A DNA stretch of 64,000 nt from Paenibacillus ginsengarvi (GTDB lineage: Bacteria > Bacillota > Bacilli > Paenibacillales > NBRC-103111): positions 124,001 to 188,000 of the forward strand of contig NZ_RBAH01000008.1 in NCBI RefSeq assembly GCF_003626695.1. The letters are read 5' to 3'. Below are positions 36,601-43,621 of the stretch, piece by piece. Every line of letters begins with the position of its first letter. Within the stretch, counting starts at the first letter, position 1. The notes under the pieces are model-generated. The model had not been told where the DNA came from and ran no database searches. It was given only the letters and a program-made list of their open reading frames with translations. The translations under genes were made by a program, and so were the position numbers.

Positions 36601-36719
36601 GCCACAAAGTATATGATGCCGCGTCCCTCTGCGGCTTCAAGGATGCCGGTAATTTCTCAAAAGCTTTCAGCAAATATTGGGGGGAGCCGCCGGTCAGCTT
36701 CAAACAGGAACGGTGCTGA
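33681..36719 (+). CDS. GH31-like pseudo-glycosidase fused to an AraC-type DNA-binding domain
   Basis: 1012 residues with no signal peptide, so cytoplasmic. Residues about 1-720 follow glycoside hydrolase family 31: N-terminal beta domain (FGVRFRLGGDEALYGLGN), TIM barrel (LPIWMYGLNFCSR; WHPVRFP; HKQGFKLSLALG), and C-terminal beta domains (PEGVWFDYWTG; GPMFVRAGAIIPM; FLLYEDDG). The nucleophile motif, normally W-x-D-M-N-E, reads FVLHPNNP with His369 at the Asp position. The acid/base Asp of the usual SGD reads TGT (about 436). Residues about 907-1012 are a full AraC double HTH (LSLNAMAERFALHPVHISRL; DAASLCGFKDAGNFSKAFSK). So it is likely a sugar-responsive regulator built on a dead enzyme. ATG 33681 is chosen over GTG 33675 because AAGGGGG is spaced better. 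Confidence 0.85.
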   Translation: MGEPKDFLLSLASGGWMRVQTIAPGSFRVRLNETGLFAEPALTRYQIVSAILETERGACKAPPGTVVEIRSGQAMLRMDGRDGQFRLFGADGEERVATSASPWSSDKSGFGVRFRLGGDEALYGLGNIAPERLQRRGLRVEMWGEKQLWASAPIPFLMSSSGWAVMVNTTWRHLFDIGASNENELLIEGLTGELDLFLFAGNDYAELLDAYTNVAGKPPLLPIWMYGLNFCSRIGSSARDVLDDAIKFRRAGTPCDLIGLNDDWMERAKDFSTTKRWHPVRFPTSTNDLLRQVSFIGILHKQGFKLSLALGCDYDLTVLEERLARENRRAKWEDRNDGYGEDEQPLHEDSWYEHLRKFVDDGVSAFVLHPNNPMHGDPGRIWGNGMSSAELHNLYPVLLCKQMYAGFLKQTNRRPAIHIERGYLGMQRFAASTTGTFYTAKHAIVAILHYGLSGHVHTTTNMHLISREGIHADFLLALSRINSMDHFQHPDFLEHPLQELFQRYARLRYSLIPYLYSAAHAAARTGMPIARAMPLMYPRDRHCRELDGQYMLGDFLLVAVYTESVYLPEGVWFDYWTGKRHSGPCLIEVSVPPEAGGPMFVRAGAIIPMWPPMDYIGERRVETLTLDIYPGAHGSFLLYEDDGVSFDYLAGASVQTCLECASDQAMTTVRIAKRKGTFTGMTVKRSYELIVRTNAKPAAVRVGGERRPDRTARNKADPFRSWRYDRLTGTVRFHVAEAEFGEDGVCIEIVHPPKSGRSATARTGAESRSVASVDPFGGPAASMLGRGISDAAGGGGDAISDDLEADNAFAAALESGELRVAEAALTVWWGAKMKQAAAVWQLHVMKGCYLIVRQAERSGWTSADAFKRMEDEAYELAQLQKPEQGYELLQRLVSRLVRQMETPHPGAKHPVIRELLELAMREPERDLSLNAMAERFALHPVHISRLFKKETGRNYYDYVISMRMMRAKQLLREGHKVYDAASLCGFKDAGNFSKAFSKYWGEPPVSFKQERC

Positions 36720-36850
36720 GCCGCTGTTTTAATGATTCAGAAAGTTTAACTTCGCTAAAGCGTTAAAGCGAAGTACGAGGTTCTGAACCAAGAAAAACTA
36801 CCACTAAAATGCGGTCGCTCATCCTTGGAATACGTCGATTGACGTTTTTC

Positions 36851-37900
36851 TTATACTTTCATATCGCCGTGCTGCAGGCGGGACGTTTCGACTTGAATCG
36901 TGGCGTGTTTGATTTTGTATTCCCGCTCGAGCAGATCAACGGCCTGCTGAAGAATCGTCTGGTCATCGGCATCTTCAGCGACGAGGAGATGACAGGTCAA
37001 AGAGTCCAAACCGGACGTTATGGTCCAAATGTGAAGATCGTGCACGTCCCGGACGCCTTCGATGACTAGAAGCGATTGCTTCACGGCTTCGCTGTTGATC
37101 GTAATCGGCGTGCCTTCCATTAGGATATGAACCGCTTGTATGATAACCCCCCAGGCGCTTCGCAGAATAAGCAGGGCGACCAGAACGCTGATGATCGGAT
37201 CGGCTATATACCATTTGAACAGGAGCATAATCAATCCGGCGAGTATCGCACCAACCGAACCGAGTGCATCGCCCAGCACATGCAGATAAGCGCTGCGAAC
37301 ATTGATGTTGCTTTTCACGTCGCTTTTGCGAACGAGCACCCAAGCGCTGGCCAGATTGGCTAACAGGCCGATCGAAGCGATCAACATCATGGAGCCGCTG
37401 GACACGACGGGAGGATTCAAGAACCGATGGTAGGCTTCCCAGATAATAAAGCCGGCGATAAGAAACAGCGTAGCCCCGTTAAACAAAGCTGCCAAAATTT
37501 CAAACCGGTAGTAGCCGTACGTTTTGTTCGGAGCGGCCGGCTTGGCGGCAAACCACATCGCGACAAGGCTTAACGCCAGGGAAGCCGCATCGCTGAGCAT
37601 ATGTCCGGAGTCGGAGAGAAGGGTCAGGCTGTTCGTAAGCAACCCACCGACAAATTCCAGAATGAGAATGGAGGAGGTAATCCCTAAAGCGATCGTTAGT
37701 CCTCTCCGGTTGTTCGGCCCATGATGATGGTGTCCGATACCGTGGGCATGGGAATGCCCGTGGTCGTGATCGTGCGCATGAACGTCACTGTGATCATGAT
37801 CGTGATCATGGTCGTGCTGATGTGTGTCATGATGGCGATGCTCTTGTTCAGCGACTTGGTTCTGATCAAAGCGTTGTTTGCGTGGGATCGATTGTGCCAT
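36851..37900 (-). CDS. czcD: Cation diffusion facilitator, probable zinc/cadmium/cobalt exporter
   Basis: 349 residues from ATG 37900, with GGAGG 8 nt upstream. A His/Asp-rich metal-binding N-terminus (residues about 22-60) precedes six TM helices. The HxxxD metal sites are in LLSDSGHMLSDAASL (TM2) and LHVLGDALGSVGAIL (TM5). The C-terminal cytoplasmic ferredoxin-like domain has VRDVHDLHIWTITSG. It exports divalent metal ions by proton exchange in the cytoplasmic membrane. An ArsR-family-like operator lies 24 bp upstream. Confidence 0.93.
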   Translation of the reverse strand: MAQSIPRKQRFDQNQVAEQEHRHHDTHQHDHDHDHDHSDVHAHDHDHGHSHAHGIGHHHHGPNNRRGLTIALGITSSILILEFVGGLLTNSLTLLSDSGHMLSDAASLALSLVAMWFAAKPAAPNKTYGYYRFEILAALFNGATLFLIAGFIIWEAYHRFLNPPVVSSGSMMLIASIGLLANLASAWVLVRKSDVKSNINVRSAYLHVLGDALGSVGAILAGLIMLLFKWYIADPIISVLVALLILRSAWGVIIQAVHILMEGTPITINSEAVKQSLLVIEGVRDVHDLHIWTITSGLDSLTCHLLVAEDADDQTILQQAVDLLEREYKIKHATIQVETSRLQHGDMKV

Positions 37901-37923
37901 GAACACGACCTCCTAAATTCAAT

Positions 37924-37943
37924 ATATGAACAACTATTCATAT
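37924..37943 (-). promoter_or_regulatory. ArsR/SmtB-family (CzrA-like) operator
   Basis: The inverted repeat ATATGAA, CAACTA, TTCATAT resembles the TGAACA/TTCA operators of zinc sensors such as SmtB and CzrA. It lies directly before the CDF exporter gene and would give zinc-induced expression. The sensor gene is not in the window. Confidence 0.65.
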
Positions 37944-38075
37944 GTATTATATTCCGTGTCGAGGCAGGATGCAAGAGGGGAGTTCGGCATTCTTATTAGT
38001 CTGCACCAAACCAACGGATTCTAACTAGGACATCGGCGTCAAGCATTAACGTTGACCGATCCGATCGCGCATCAC

Positions 38076-38105
38076 TTGACATACCCTCGAGGGGGAATGT
38101 ACATT
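38076..38105 (+). promoter_or_regulatory. copZ promoter with CsoR-like operator
   Basis: TTGACA (38076-38081) and TACATT (38100-38105) with an 18-bp spacer. The spacer holds ATACCCTCGAGGGGGAATGT, a pseudo-palindrome with the TACCC/GGGG pattern typical of CsoR copper-sensor sites. Confidence 0.65.
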
Positions 38106-38157
38106 AAAGTGACTATGGACCGGTTCAAACCATGCGGTTACATAAGGAGGAAGCGAA

Positions 38158-38358
38158 ATGAAGAGTGTCAATCTGAAAGTAAATGGGATGTCCTGCAACC
38201 ATTGCGTCAGCGCGATAGAGAAGGCAGTGGGTCAGCTTGGAGCATCGGCCAAGGTCGATCTCAGTCATCATTCCGTTCAAGTGGAGTTCGACGACAGCAA
38301 GCTCTCAATAGCCATCATTAAAGAAGCGATCGAAGATCAAGGCTACGATGTTGTATAA
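38158..38358 (+). CDS. copZ: Copper chaperone (heavy-metal-associated domain)
   Basis: 66 residues, a single HMA domain. The Cu(I)-binding motif is NGMSCNHC near residue 10, and the fold ends in IKEAIEDQGYDVV. It delivers cytoplasmic copper to a P-type exporter. AAGGAGG is 7 nt before the ATG. No copA or csoR gene is adjacent, unusual because copZ normally travels with copA. Confidence 0.93.
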   Translation: MKSVNLKVNGMSCNHCVSAIEKAVGQLGASAKVDLSHHSVQVEFDDSKLSIAIIKEAIEDQGYDVV

Positions 38359-38372
38359 ATGCCGGTCAACAC

Positions 38373-38414
38373 CAGAAGAGCGCTCCCTAGCCGGGGCGCT
38401 CTTCTGCTTTTCGT
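38373..38414 (+). terminator. Rho-independent terminator of copZ
   Basis: CAGAAGAGCGC-T-CCC, loop TAGCC, GGG-G-CGCTCTTCTG, then CTTTT. Very stable; it also lies at the 3' end of the minus-strand gene ending at 38416. Confidence 0.75.
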
Positions 38415-38415
38415 A

Positions 38416-39699
38416 TTACCGCTGGGCCGGACCTTTGCTGATCCAGAACGTAACGCTGCTGCCCTTCTCCACAAGCTCATTGGCACGAGGCTCCTGCTTG
38501 AACACGGTGCCGACCGCATGTTCGGTTGTTTCCAAATAATACGTGTAGCGGAGGCCGGAATCCAGAGCGGCTTTTTCGGCGTCCGCCTGCGACAAACCAG
38601 TCAGCGTCGGCATGCCGACTCGCGGATTGGCTGCATCCGTGCCCGTACGGTTTCCTGTGCCTGTTCCCGTACGCGACGTCGTGTCCGTTTTCTCCTTCGG
38701 TGGAGTCGTATCCGCCGGTTTGGCGGGAGGTTTGGTTTGCTCGACCTTCTCGCTGGCGGCCACTTCCTTGGCAACGTTCTCCTTCGGTCCCCGGTTCATC
38801 GTCTCGATAAGCAGTGCAAATACGCCTATGAATACGGCCGCGCCTACCGCAGACAGCCCGAGTCCAATCCAGAGTTTTTTGCCGAATTGAAACAAACGCT
38901 GCCGCTTCGGCGGGTCCTCGTCCTGAATCTGAGATTCGGTCCCCGGTTCGACGATCTCTGCGGAATCGGTCTTTACTAGAGGTACGCGAGCAGCAGATAG
39001 GTCGGGAATCGGCAAGGCCAAGGCCGAGCGAAGATGGCGGACAAGAGCCGCAAGCGTAATTCTTTCCGTCCACGCGTCCGTTACCGTCTTGAGCAATTCC
39101 TCTCTTTGCAGGGAAGGAGTGCCCGATAAGCTTTTGCGCAGCGAAGAAACGAACGCTTCCTTGTCTTCCGGAACATGATCCGTGCCGGTAAGCAGCCGAA
39201 ACAGCAGCAGTGCGAGACCTCTCGACAGCCGCTGATCCGGATCCGCTTGATCCCAAGTATTCAGGACGTTGATCGTGCCGTCTTCGGTAATCCATAAGTT
39301 GTCCTGCTCGATGGAGAAGTGCAGCAAACGCTCTTCGGCCGCATCCAGCAAAGCCTGCCCCAAATGTGCGGCCATTCCAAGCGCGTCCGGAACGGACGGC
39401 TTATGGTGCCGAATAAAATGCTGAAGCGAATAGCCCGGTTTATAAGAAATAATGACCTGAATCGTACCGCCGCCGACTTCGGCATCCAGCACGTGAAGGA
39501 ACGGCGATTCCGTCGCCCCTTGAGCGGCCGCATGTCCAAGTCCGCGGATGTAATCCTGAACGGCCGATTCGCCATCCCTATTTACTGTATAAATAAATAC
39601 GGTTCGCTGAAGCGGCAAGTCCTTGCCTTCATACAGCAACCCGTCATGAAGCGGCGTTAGTAATTTGACGACTTCGTACCGGTTTGAAATAGGCTTCAC
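38416..39699 (-). CDS. Membrane protein with degenerate Ser/Thr kinase domain and one PASTA domain
   Basis: 427 residues from GTG 39699, with GGGGTGAT upstream. Residues about 1-230 align with the Stk/PrkC kinase fold, but the active-site residues are missing. The catalytic loop reads HFSIEQDNLWI (127-137) instead of HRDLKPxNIL, the DFG position reads NTW, and the VAIK Lys is absent. A TM helix lies near residues 275-297. A Thr/Lys/Pro-rich linker follows, then one PASTA domain (MPTLTGLSQADAEKAALDSG to VTFWISKG). PASTA domains bind peptidoglycan fragments, so it may be a wall sensor or scaffold that cannot phosphorylate. It lies near an LCP protein and a wall hydrolase gene. Confidence 0.8.
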   Translation of the reverse strand: MKPISNRYEVVKLLTPLHDGLLYEGKDLPLQRTVFIYTVNRDGESAVQDYIRGLGHAAAQGATESPFLHVLDAEVGGGTIQVIISYKPGYSLQHFIRHHKPSVPDALGMAAHLGQALLDAAEERLLHFSIEQDNLWITEDGTINVLNTWDQADPDQRLSRGLALLLFRLLTGTDHVPEDKEAFVSSLRKSLSGTPSLQREELLKTVTDAWTERITLAALVRHLRSALALPIPDLSAARVPLVKTDSAEIVEPGTESQIQDEDPPKRQRLFQFGKKLWIGLGLSAVGAAVFIGVFALLIETMNRGPKENVAKEVAASEKVEQTKPPAKPADTTPPKEKTDTTSRTGTGTGNRTGTDAANPRVGMPTLTGLSQADAEKAALDSGLRYTYYLETTEHAVGTVFKQEPRANELVEKGSSVTFWISKGPAQR

Positions 39700-39981
39700 T
39701 TACAATCACCCCATCATCTTTCCTATTCCATATTATTCGTTAGAATGCCCGGTTTTAGGACTTATGTACGGATTATTTTAACGATTATGCCTAATTATTT
39801 TTTCAAGAGGTAAACAATTTTCGATTAGTGTACCATGTCTCCGGTGGAGGTTCAATAAGCAACGGCTACGAATCTGTGAAATTTTCAAACGGTAAACCTG
39901 CTGCCAGCTTCTTTCGTCTAATTAAAAGGGACGGCTCACTTTACAGCGCTGCGGAACTTACCTTGAAAGGAAAGACACCCG

Positions 39982-41040
39982 ATGAGAGTAAAAAAGTCCA
40001 GACGATACTTGGGAAGACCCGGGATTCTGATCGCGGCGGTTTGCGGTTTATTGCTTGTGGGCATCGCGGCCTACGCCGGTTTTTTAACGAAAAAAGCGAA
40101 TGATGCGATTACGCGCATATCCGCTCCGGGCGGAAACAGCGGATGCGAATCCGTCTCGGCTGAGGATAAAGCGGCGGCGAAACCGATTCTGTTCCTCATT
40201 GCCGGAGTGGACAACCGCGAAGGCGGCGGCGGATCGATGAACACCGACGTGATGATGCTGGTCGCGCTGGACCCGGAAAAGAAAGCGGCAACGGTCCTGT
40301 CGCTGCCCCGGGATGTACAGCTCAAACCGGAGAAGCTGACCTCGCAAAAAGCGAACTACTATTATGCTTACTATTATAACAAAGATAAGACGAGTGCGAT
40401 TACAAATACAAAAACCTTTTTCAGCGATTTATTTCGTCTTCCGATCGACTATATGGCGATTATCGACTTCGACGGTTTTCGGAAGCTGGTCGACGCTCTC
40501 GGCGGATTGCAAATCGACGTCGATATGAATATGAAATATGTCGACGAGGAGGACGGGACGGATATCGATTTGAAGAAAGGCGTACAACTGCTGAACGGCA
40601 AAAAAACGCTGGATTTCGTCCGCTACCGCAAATCGAATATGGGGACGGCAGAGTCGTCGGATTTGGCGCGTAACGAAAGACAGCATCAGGTAGTCAGCAA
40701 GCTGCTTGACAAGCTCACGTCGCTCGGCGGAATAACCCAGTGGGGGAATGTGCTCGATATTGCAGGCGAAAGCGTCAAAACCGATGTGCCGGAGCCGATG
40801 ATCCGCGACTGGATTACGCAGTTCCGTAAAATGAAGCCGGAGCAGATCGATTTTGTTCCGCTGGAAGGCAAATGGGATAGCCCCTACATCGTCCCGACCG
40901 AGAAGGATATGGCCGCAGCGCTGAACGCGATTCGGGAAAGACTGGGTCTTTCTGCGCTTACCGACTCATCCGCGCTTGTCAAAGTAATCGGCCTGGAGCG
41001 TACGGATTCGCGTACGGTTACGACGGAGACGTATCGGTAA
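39982..41040 (+). CDS. LytR-CpsA-Psr (LCP) family protein
   Basis: 352 residues. A single N-terminal TM (ILIAAVCGLLLVGIAAYAGF) anchors an extracellular LCP domain. The conserved start is ILFLIAGVDNREGGGGSMNTDVMMLVALD. The catalytic Arg pocket is in VLSLPRDVQL, and FVRYRKSN and DLARNERQHQVV are the Arg-containing pyrophosphate-binding motifs. LCP enzymes attach teichoic acid or other glycopolymers to peptidoglycan. GGAAAG is 9 nt before the ATG. The divergent gap to the pseudokinase gene (39700-39981) holds AT-rich promoter DNA and no gene. Confidence 0.92.
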   Translation: MRVKKSRRYLGRPGILIAAVCGLLLVGIAAYAGFLTKKANDAITRISAPGGNSGCESVSAEDKAAAKPILFLIAGVDNREGGGGSMNTDVMMLVALDPEKKAATVLSLPRDVQLKPEKLTSQKANYYYAYYYNKDKTSAITNTKTFFSDLFRLPIDYMAIIDFDGFRKLVDALGGLQIDVDMNMKYVDEEDGTDIDLKKGVQLLNGKKTLDFVRYRKSNMGTAESSDLARNERQHQVVSKLLDKLTSLGGITQWGNVLDIAGESVKTDVPEPMIRDWITQFRKMKPEQIDFVPLEGKWDSPYIVPTEKDMAAALNAIRERLGLSALTDSSALVKVIGLERTDSRTVTTETYR

Positions 41041-41061
41041 ATAACGCTTGAAGGATCAAGA

Positions 41062-41114
41062 AACGTGAACAACAGCCGACATTAGAATGAATCGGCGTTG
41101 CTCACGTTTTATTT
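41062..41114 (+). terminator. Terminator of the LCP gene
   Basis: AACGTGA...CAAC..GCCGA pairs with TCGGC..GTTG..TCACGTT around a 12-base loop, followed by TTATTTG. The long stem has two mismatches. Confidence 0.65.
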
Positions 41115-41141
41115 GTTCAAGTAAGAATTATATTGCGGTGG

Positions 41142-41639
41142 TTACAGCACCCGGCGCGCCGTTGTGTAGTGGCTGTTCCACCAGCCGGAATTGAGATCGG
41201 ATATCGTGACCCCGCCTTTGCCGTACGTGTGCAAAATTTTTCCGCCGCCGATGTACATAGCGACATGATGAACAGGCGAGTAGAAGAATACAAGATCGCC
41301 CGGCTTCAGCTGGCTGCGCTGAACGTACGTTCCCGCCTTGGATTGCTGTCGGGACGAGCGGGGAAGCGAGATTCCGTTTTGCTTAAAAATATATTGCATG
41401 AACGAAGAGCAGTCGAACGTGCTGGTAGAGCCCGATTTGGAGCCGAATTTATACGGTACGCCCATGTACTTTTTGCCGGTAGCGATTACGCTCGCCGCCT
41501 TCGATGCGGAAGCAGTAGACACGGAAGCCGCATGAACCGGGCCGGATGTAGCGAACATGCTGCCAGTCAGCAGCACCGACAGACTCATACCGACTACGAA
41601 AACGGACTTGGTAAGACGATTGTGCAAAGTGATGTTCAT
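41142..41639 (-). CDS. NlpC/P60-family (C40) cell-wall endopeptidase
   Basis: 165 residues from ATG 41639, with AGGAGG 7 nt upstream; the open frame to 41747 has no such site. The signal peptide is VFVVGMSLSVLLTGSMFATSG, ending VHAAS. The catalytic Cys is in TFDCSSFMQYIF. His is in HVAMYIGGGKILHT, with the third polar residue just after. The domain is the minimal catalytic unit without LysM or SH3 binding domains. It cleaves peptide stems in peptidoglycan outside the cell. Confidence 0.92.
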   Translation of the reverse strand: MNITLHNRLTKSVFVVGMSLSVLLTGSMFATSGPVHAASVSTASASKAASVIATGKKYMGVPYKFGSKSGSTSTFDCSSFMQYIFKQNGISLPRSSRQQSKAGTYVQRSQLKPGDLVFFYSPVHHVAMYIGGGKILHTYGKGGVTISDLNSGWWNSHYTTARRVL

Positions 41640-41665
41640 GGTTGTGCCTCCTGTGCTTTGTACTG

Positions 41666-41678
41666 GGTGATGATCACC
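41666..41678. promoter_or_regulatory. Short palindrome before the NlpC/P60 gene
   Basis: GGTGATGATCACC is a perfect 5-3-5 palindrome 27 bp upstream of the start codon, a possible operator. Confidence 0.3.
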
Positions 41679-41786
41679 TGCATCTACAGTAGCACAGTTC
41701 GGTTTCCCTAATATTTGGCGGCGATTGTCCGGTCCTATGGCGCGCAACGGAAAAACGGCGATTATGAAAAATCAATTAGAAAAATA

Positions 41787-41800
41787 TGAGAGCGTTCTCA
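41787..41800 (+). promoter_or_regulatory. cre site (CcpA), perfect palindrome
   Basis: TGAGAGCGTTCTCA fits the relaxed cre consensus TGWNANCGNTNWCA at every position. It directly abuts the -35 box at 41801, so it could act as activator or repressor site. Confidence 0.65.
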
Positions 41801-41829
41801 TTGACATCGTGATTGTCTGCGTTTACAAT
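41801..41829 (+). promoter_or_regulatory. Sigma-A promoter P1 for the solute-binding protein gene
   Basis: TTGACA (41801-41806), 17-bp spacer, TACAAT (41824-41829). The transcript would have a leader of about 320 nt. Confidence 0.75.
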
Positions 41830-41853
41830 GGATTATTTCTGCAGGTTTCATTT

Positions 41854-41967
41854 AAATCACGATGAAATTACAGATCTTTTTTTTGTTGTTTTTGTAAAAA
41901 ACGATGTTGACTTCGTTTATTTTTCTATCTATAATCACGTTAGAAACGAAATCACATATAAATCACG
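41854..41967 (+). repeat. AATCACG-type direct repeats around promoter P2
   Basis: AAATCACG (41854), TAATCACG (41932), AAATCACA (41949) and AAATCACG (41960) are in the same orientation, the last two 11 bp apart. One overlaps the P2 -10 box. They may be operator half-sites, perhaps for the GntR-type regulator encoded at 43622. Confidence 0.45.
41907..41935 (+). promoter_or_regulatory. Sigma-A promoter P2 for the solute-binding protein gene
   Basis: TTGACT (41907-41912), 17-bp spacer, TATAAT (41930-41935). A near-consensus promoter. Confidence 0.75.
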
Positions 41968-42063
41968 AAAGATTAAAGACTACGTATTGAAAGCAGTTAT
42001 GGTTTTCTGATTTTACGATAAGTATCCGTACAAGCAAATCGGATATCGTTTGGCGAAATGAAA

Positions 42064-42078
42064 AGAGAACGCTTACAG
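42064..42078 (-). promoter_or_regulatory. Second cre site, downstream of both promoters
   Basis: On the minus strand it reads CTGTAAGCGTTCTCT, 13 of 15 with the cre consensus. A downstream position favours roadblock-type repression by glucose. Confidence 0.55.
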
Positions 42079-42154
42079 TTGTAAACGACGCTTATTTGGC
42101 GTCCTTACATATAACGAAATCATTCGTTTTGTCGAAAAAAGGGAGGGCACGAAC

Positions 42155-43483
42155 TTGAACAAAAAAACATCGATGTTGTTCGGTGCGAGTATGGTAAGCA
42201 TGTTGCTGATTTCCGCTTGCACCGGCGGCGGCAAAGAACCCGCCAAGGAAGCAAACCAGCCGAAGGACGTTCCGCCGCCTGCTGCCGCGGACGCTCCGGT
42301 CAAGGTAAGCACCGATCCGGTTACGCTGAAGTTTGCCATCAACTTCTCCTGGCTGAGCGAGGAAGAACGTCAGAAGTACATTGTCGATCCGGTGAAGAAA
42401 AAATATCCGAACATTTCGTTCGAATGGATCAACCTGACCGAGACATCGCTCGATAAAGTAATCGCCACCGGCGTCATTCCGGATATCGTCCAGTCCGCTT
42501 CGCCGATCATTAACACGTATACGGATCTGGGGCTTGCCGACAATATGGAGCCGCTAATCAAATCGCATAAATTCGACACGTCGAAAATCAGCAAAGCCGG
42601 GCTCGACGCCGTCAAAACGACAAGCGGTAACGATTACTTGATCGGCTTGCCCTGGACGATCCAGTATAGCGCAACCTACATCAACAAAGACATCTTCGAC
42701 AAATTCGGCGTCGGTTATCCGAAGGACGGCATGACCTGGGAAGAGATGAAGGATCTCTCGATCAAGCTGACCCGCAAAGAAGGAGAAACCCAATACCGCG
42801 GCCTCGAACCTGATGTGCCGAGCCGGCTCGTATCCGTCCTGTCCGCCGGTTATGTTGATACGAAGTCGAACAAGGCGTCGCTCGATACGGAGCCGTGGAA
42901 GCGCGTATTTACGCTGATGAAATCGATCTACGACATTCCGGGCAACGAAAACTACCGCTGGGTGCCGAGCGCCTTCGATCAGTTCAGCAAGGATCGGACG
43001 TTGGCTATGTACCCGGGTCTGAACTACTTGCCGAACTTCAAGAGTATAAACGGCATCAACTGGGATATTGTGCAGTATCCGCAGTTTAAGGAGAAACCGA
43101 ATATTAGCATGCAGGTCGACGAATGGGTCCTGCACGTTACGAAACAGAGCAAGTACAAGGATCAAGCTTTCCAGGTTATTTCGAGCATTCTTAGCGACGA
43201 AGTGCAGACCGAGATGTCCCGAAATGCACGCTTCCCGATCGTTACCACGAAATCGGTCCAAGACGAGCTGGCGAAAAACTTGCCGTACGTTCAAGGCAAA
43301 AACCTGAAAGCGTTCTTCTTGTCCACGCCTGCTGCTCCGGTACCGCCGAGCAAATATGCGGCTTACGGATCGACGGTATCGCAGGAAGCATTCAAGAAAG
43401 TGATGAAGGAAGGCGTCGATATTAACTCGGCTCTGCGTGAAGCAGACGAGAAGCTGAACAAAAACATGCTGGAAAGCAAGTAG
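42155..43483 (+). CDS. Orphan ABC sugar-binding lipoprotein (SBP family 1)
   Basis: 442 residues from TTG 42155, with GGGAGGG 7 nt upstream. Lipobox LLISACTG. Family 1 binding-protein marks: GVIPDIVQSASP, ATYINKDIFDKFGVGYP and KDGMTWEEMKDLS. It is a paralogue of the protein at 30123, with matching C-terminal motifs (KYKDQAFQVISSILSDEVQTEMSR). No permease or ATPase gene is adjacent. Two cre sites and two strong promoters indicate tight carbon-source control. The GntR-type regulator gene 138 bp downstream is co-directional and has its own binding-protein-like sensor domain. Confidence 0.9.
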   Translation: MNKKTSMLFGASMVSMLLISACTGGGKEPAKEANQPKDVPPPAAADAPVKVSTDPVTLKFAINFSWLSEEERQKYIVDPVKKKYPNISFEWINLTETSLDKVIATGVIPDIVQSASPIINTYTDLGLADNMEPLIKSHKFDTSKISKAGLDAVKTTSGNDYLIGLPWTIQYSATYINKDIFDKFGVGYPKDGMTWEEMKDLSIKLTRKEGETQYRGLEPDVPSRLVSVLSAGYVDTKSNKASLDTEPWKRVFTLMKSIYDIPGNENYRWVPSAFDQFSKDRTLAMYPGLNYLPNFKSINGINWDIVQYPQFKEKPNISMQVDEWVLHVTKQSKYKDQAFQVISSILSDEVQTEMSRNARFPIVTTKSVQDELAKNLPYVQGKNLKAFFLSTPAAPVPPSKYAAYGSTVSQEAFKKVMKEGVDINSALREADEKLNKNMLESK

Positions 43484-43621
43484 GCAGATCGGCTCGCATC
43501 CCGACGTTCCTTCTAGGGAATAGGCAGCAGCCATGCACAAGCCGCGTTATTGTTCCGTGTACTTGCGCATGGTATGATGGAACTATAGACACATCCGGTT
43601 CCGCAATCTGGAGGTTAACTT

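Larger units (their letters stand above)
41640..42154. other. Regulatory gap between the NlpC/P60 gene and the solute-binding protein gene
   Basis: 515 bp, distinctly AT-rich, without a credible gene. It holds a short palindrome, two cre sites, two near-consensus promoters and four AATCAC-type repeats, listed separately. Confidence 0.7.

Noticed and set aside
33681..36719. GH31-AraC fusion as a sequencing artefact joining two genes
   Set aside because: The frame is continuous, about 190 residues link the two domains without a stop or an internal ribosome binding site, and there is one promoter only.
38140..38153. GGTTACATAAGG before copZ as another dif-like half-site
   Set aside because: Only one arm matches, with no partner arm at 6-bp spacing; it overlaps the copZ ribosome binding site.
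38359..38979. 206-codon plus-strand frame after copZ
   Set aside because: Begins inside the copZ terminator and is antisense to the pseudokinase gene; Arg-rich and featureless.
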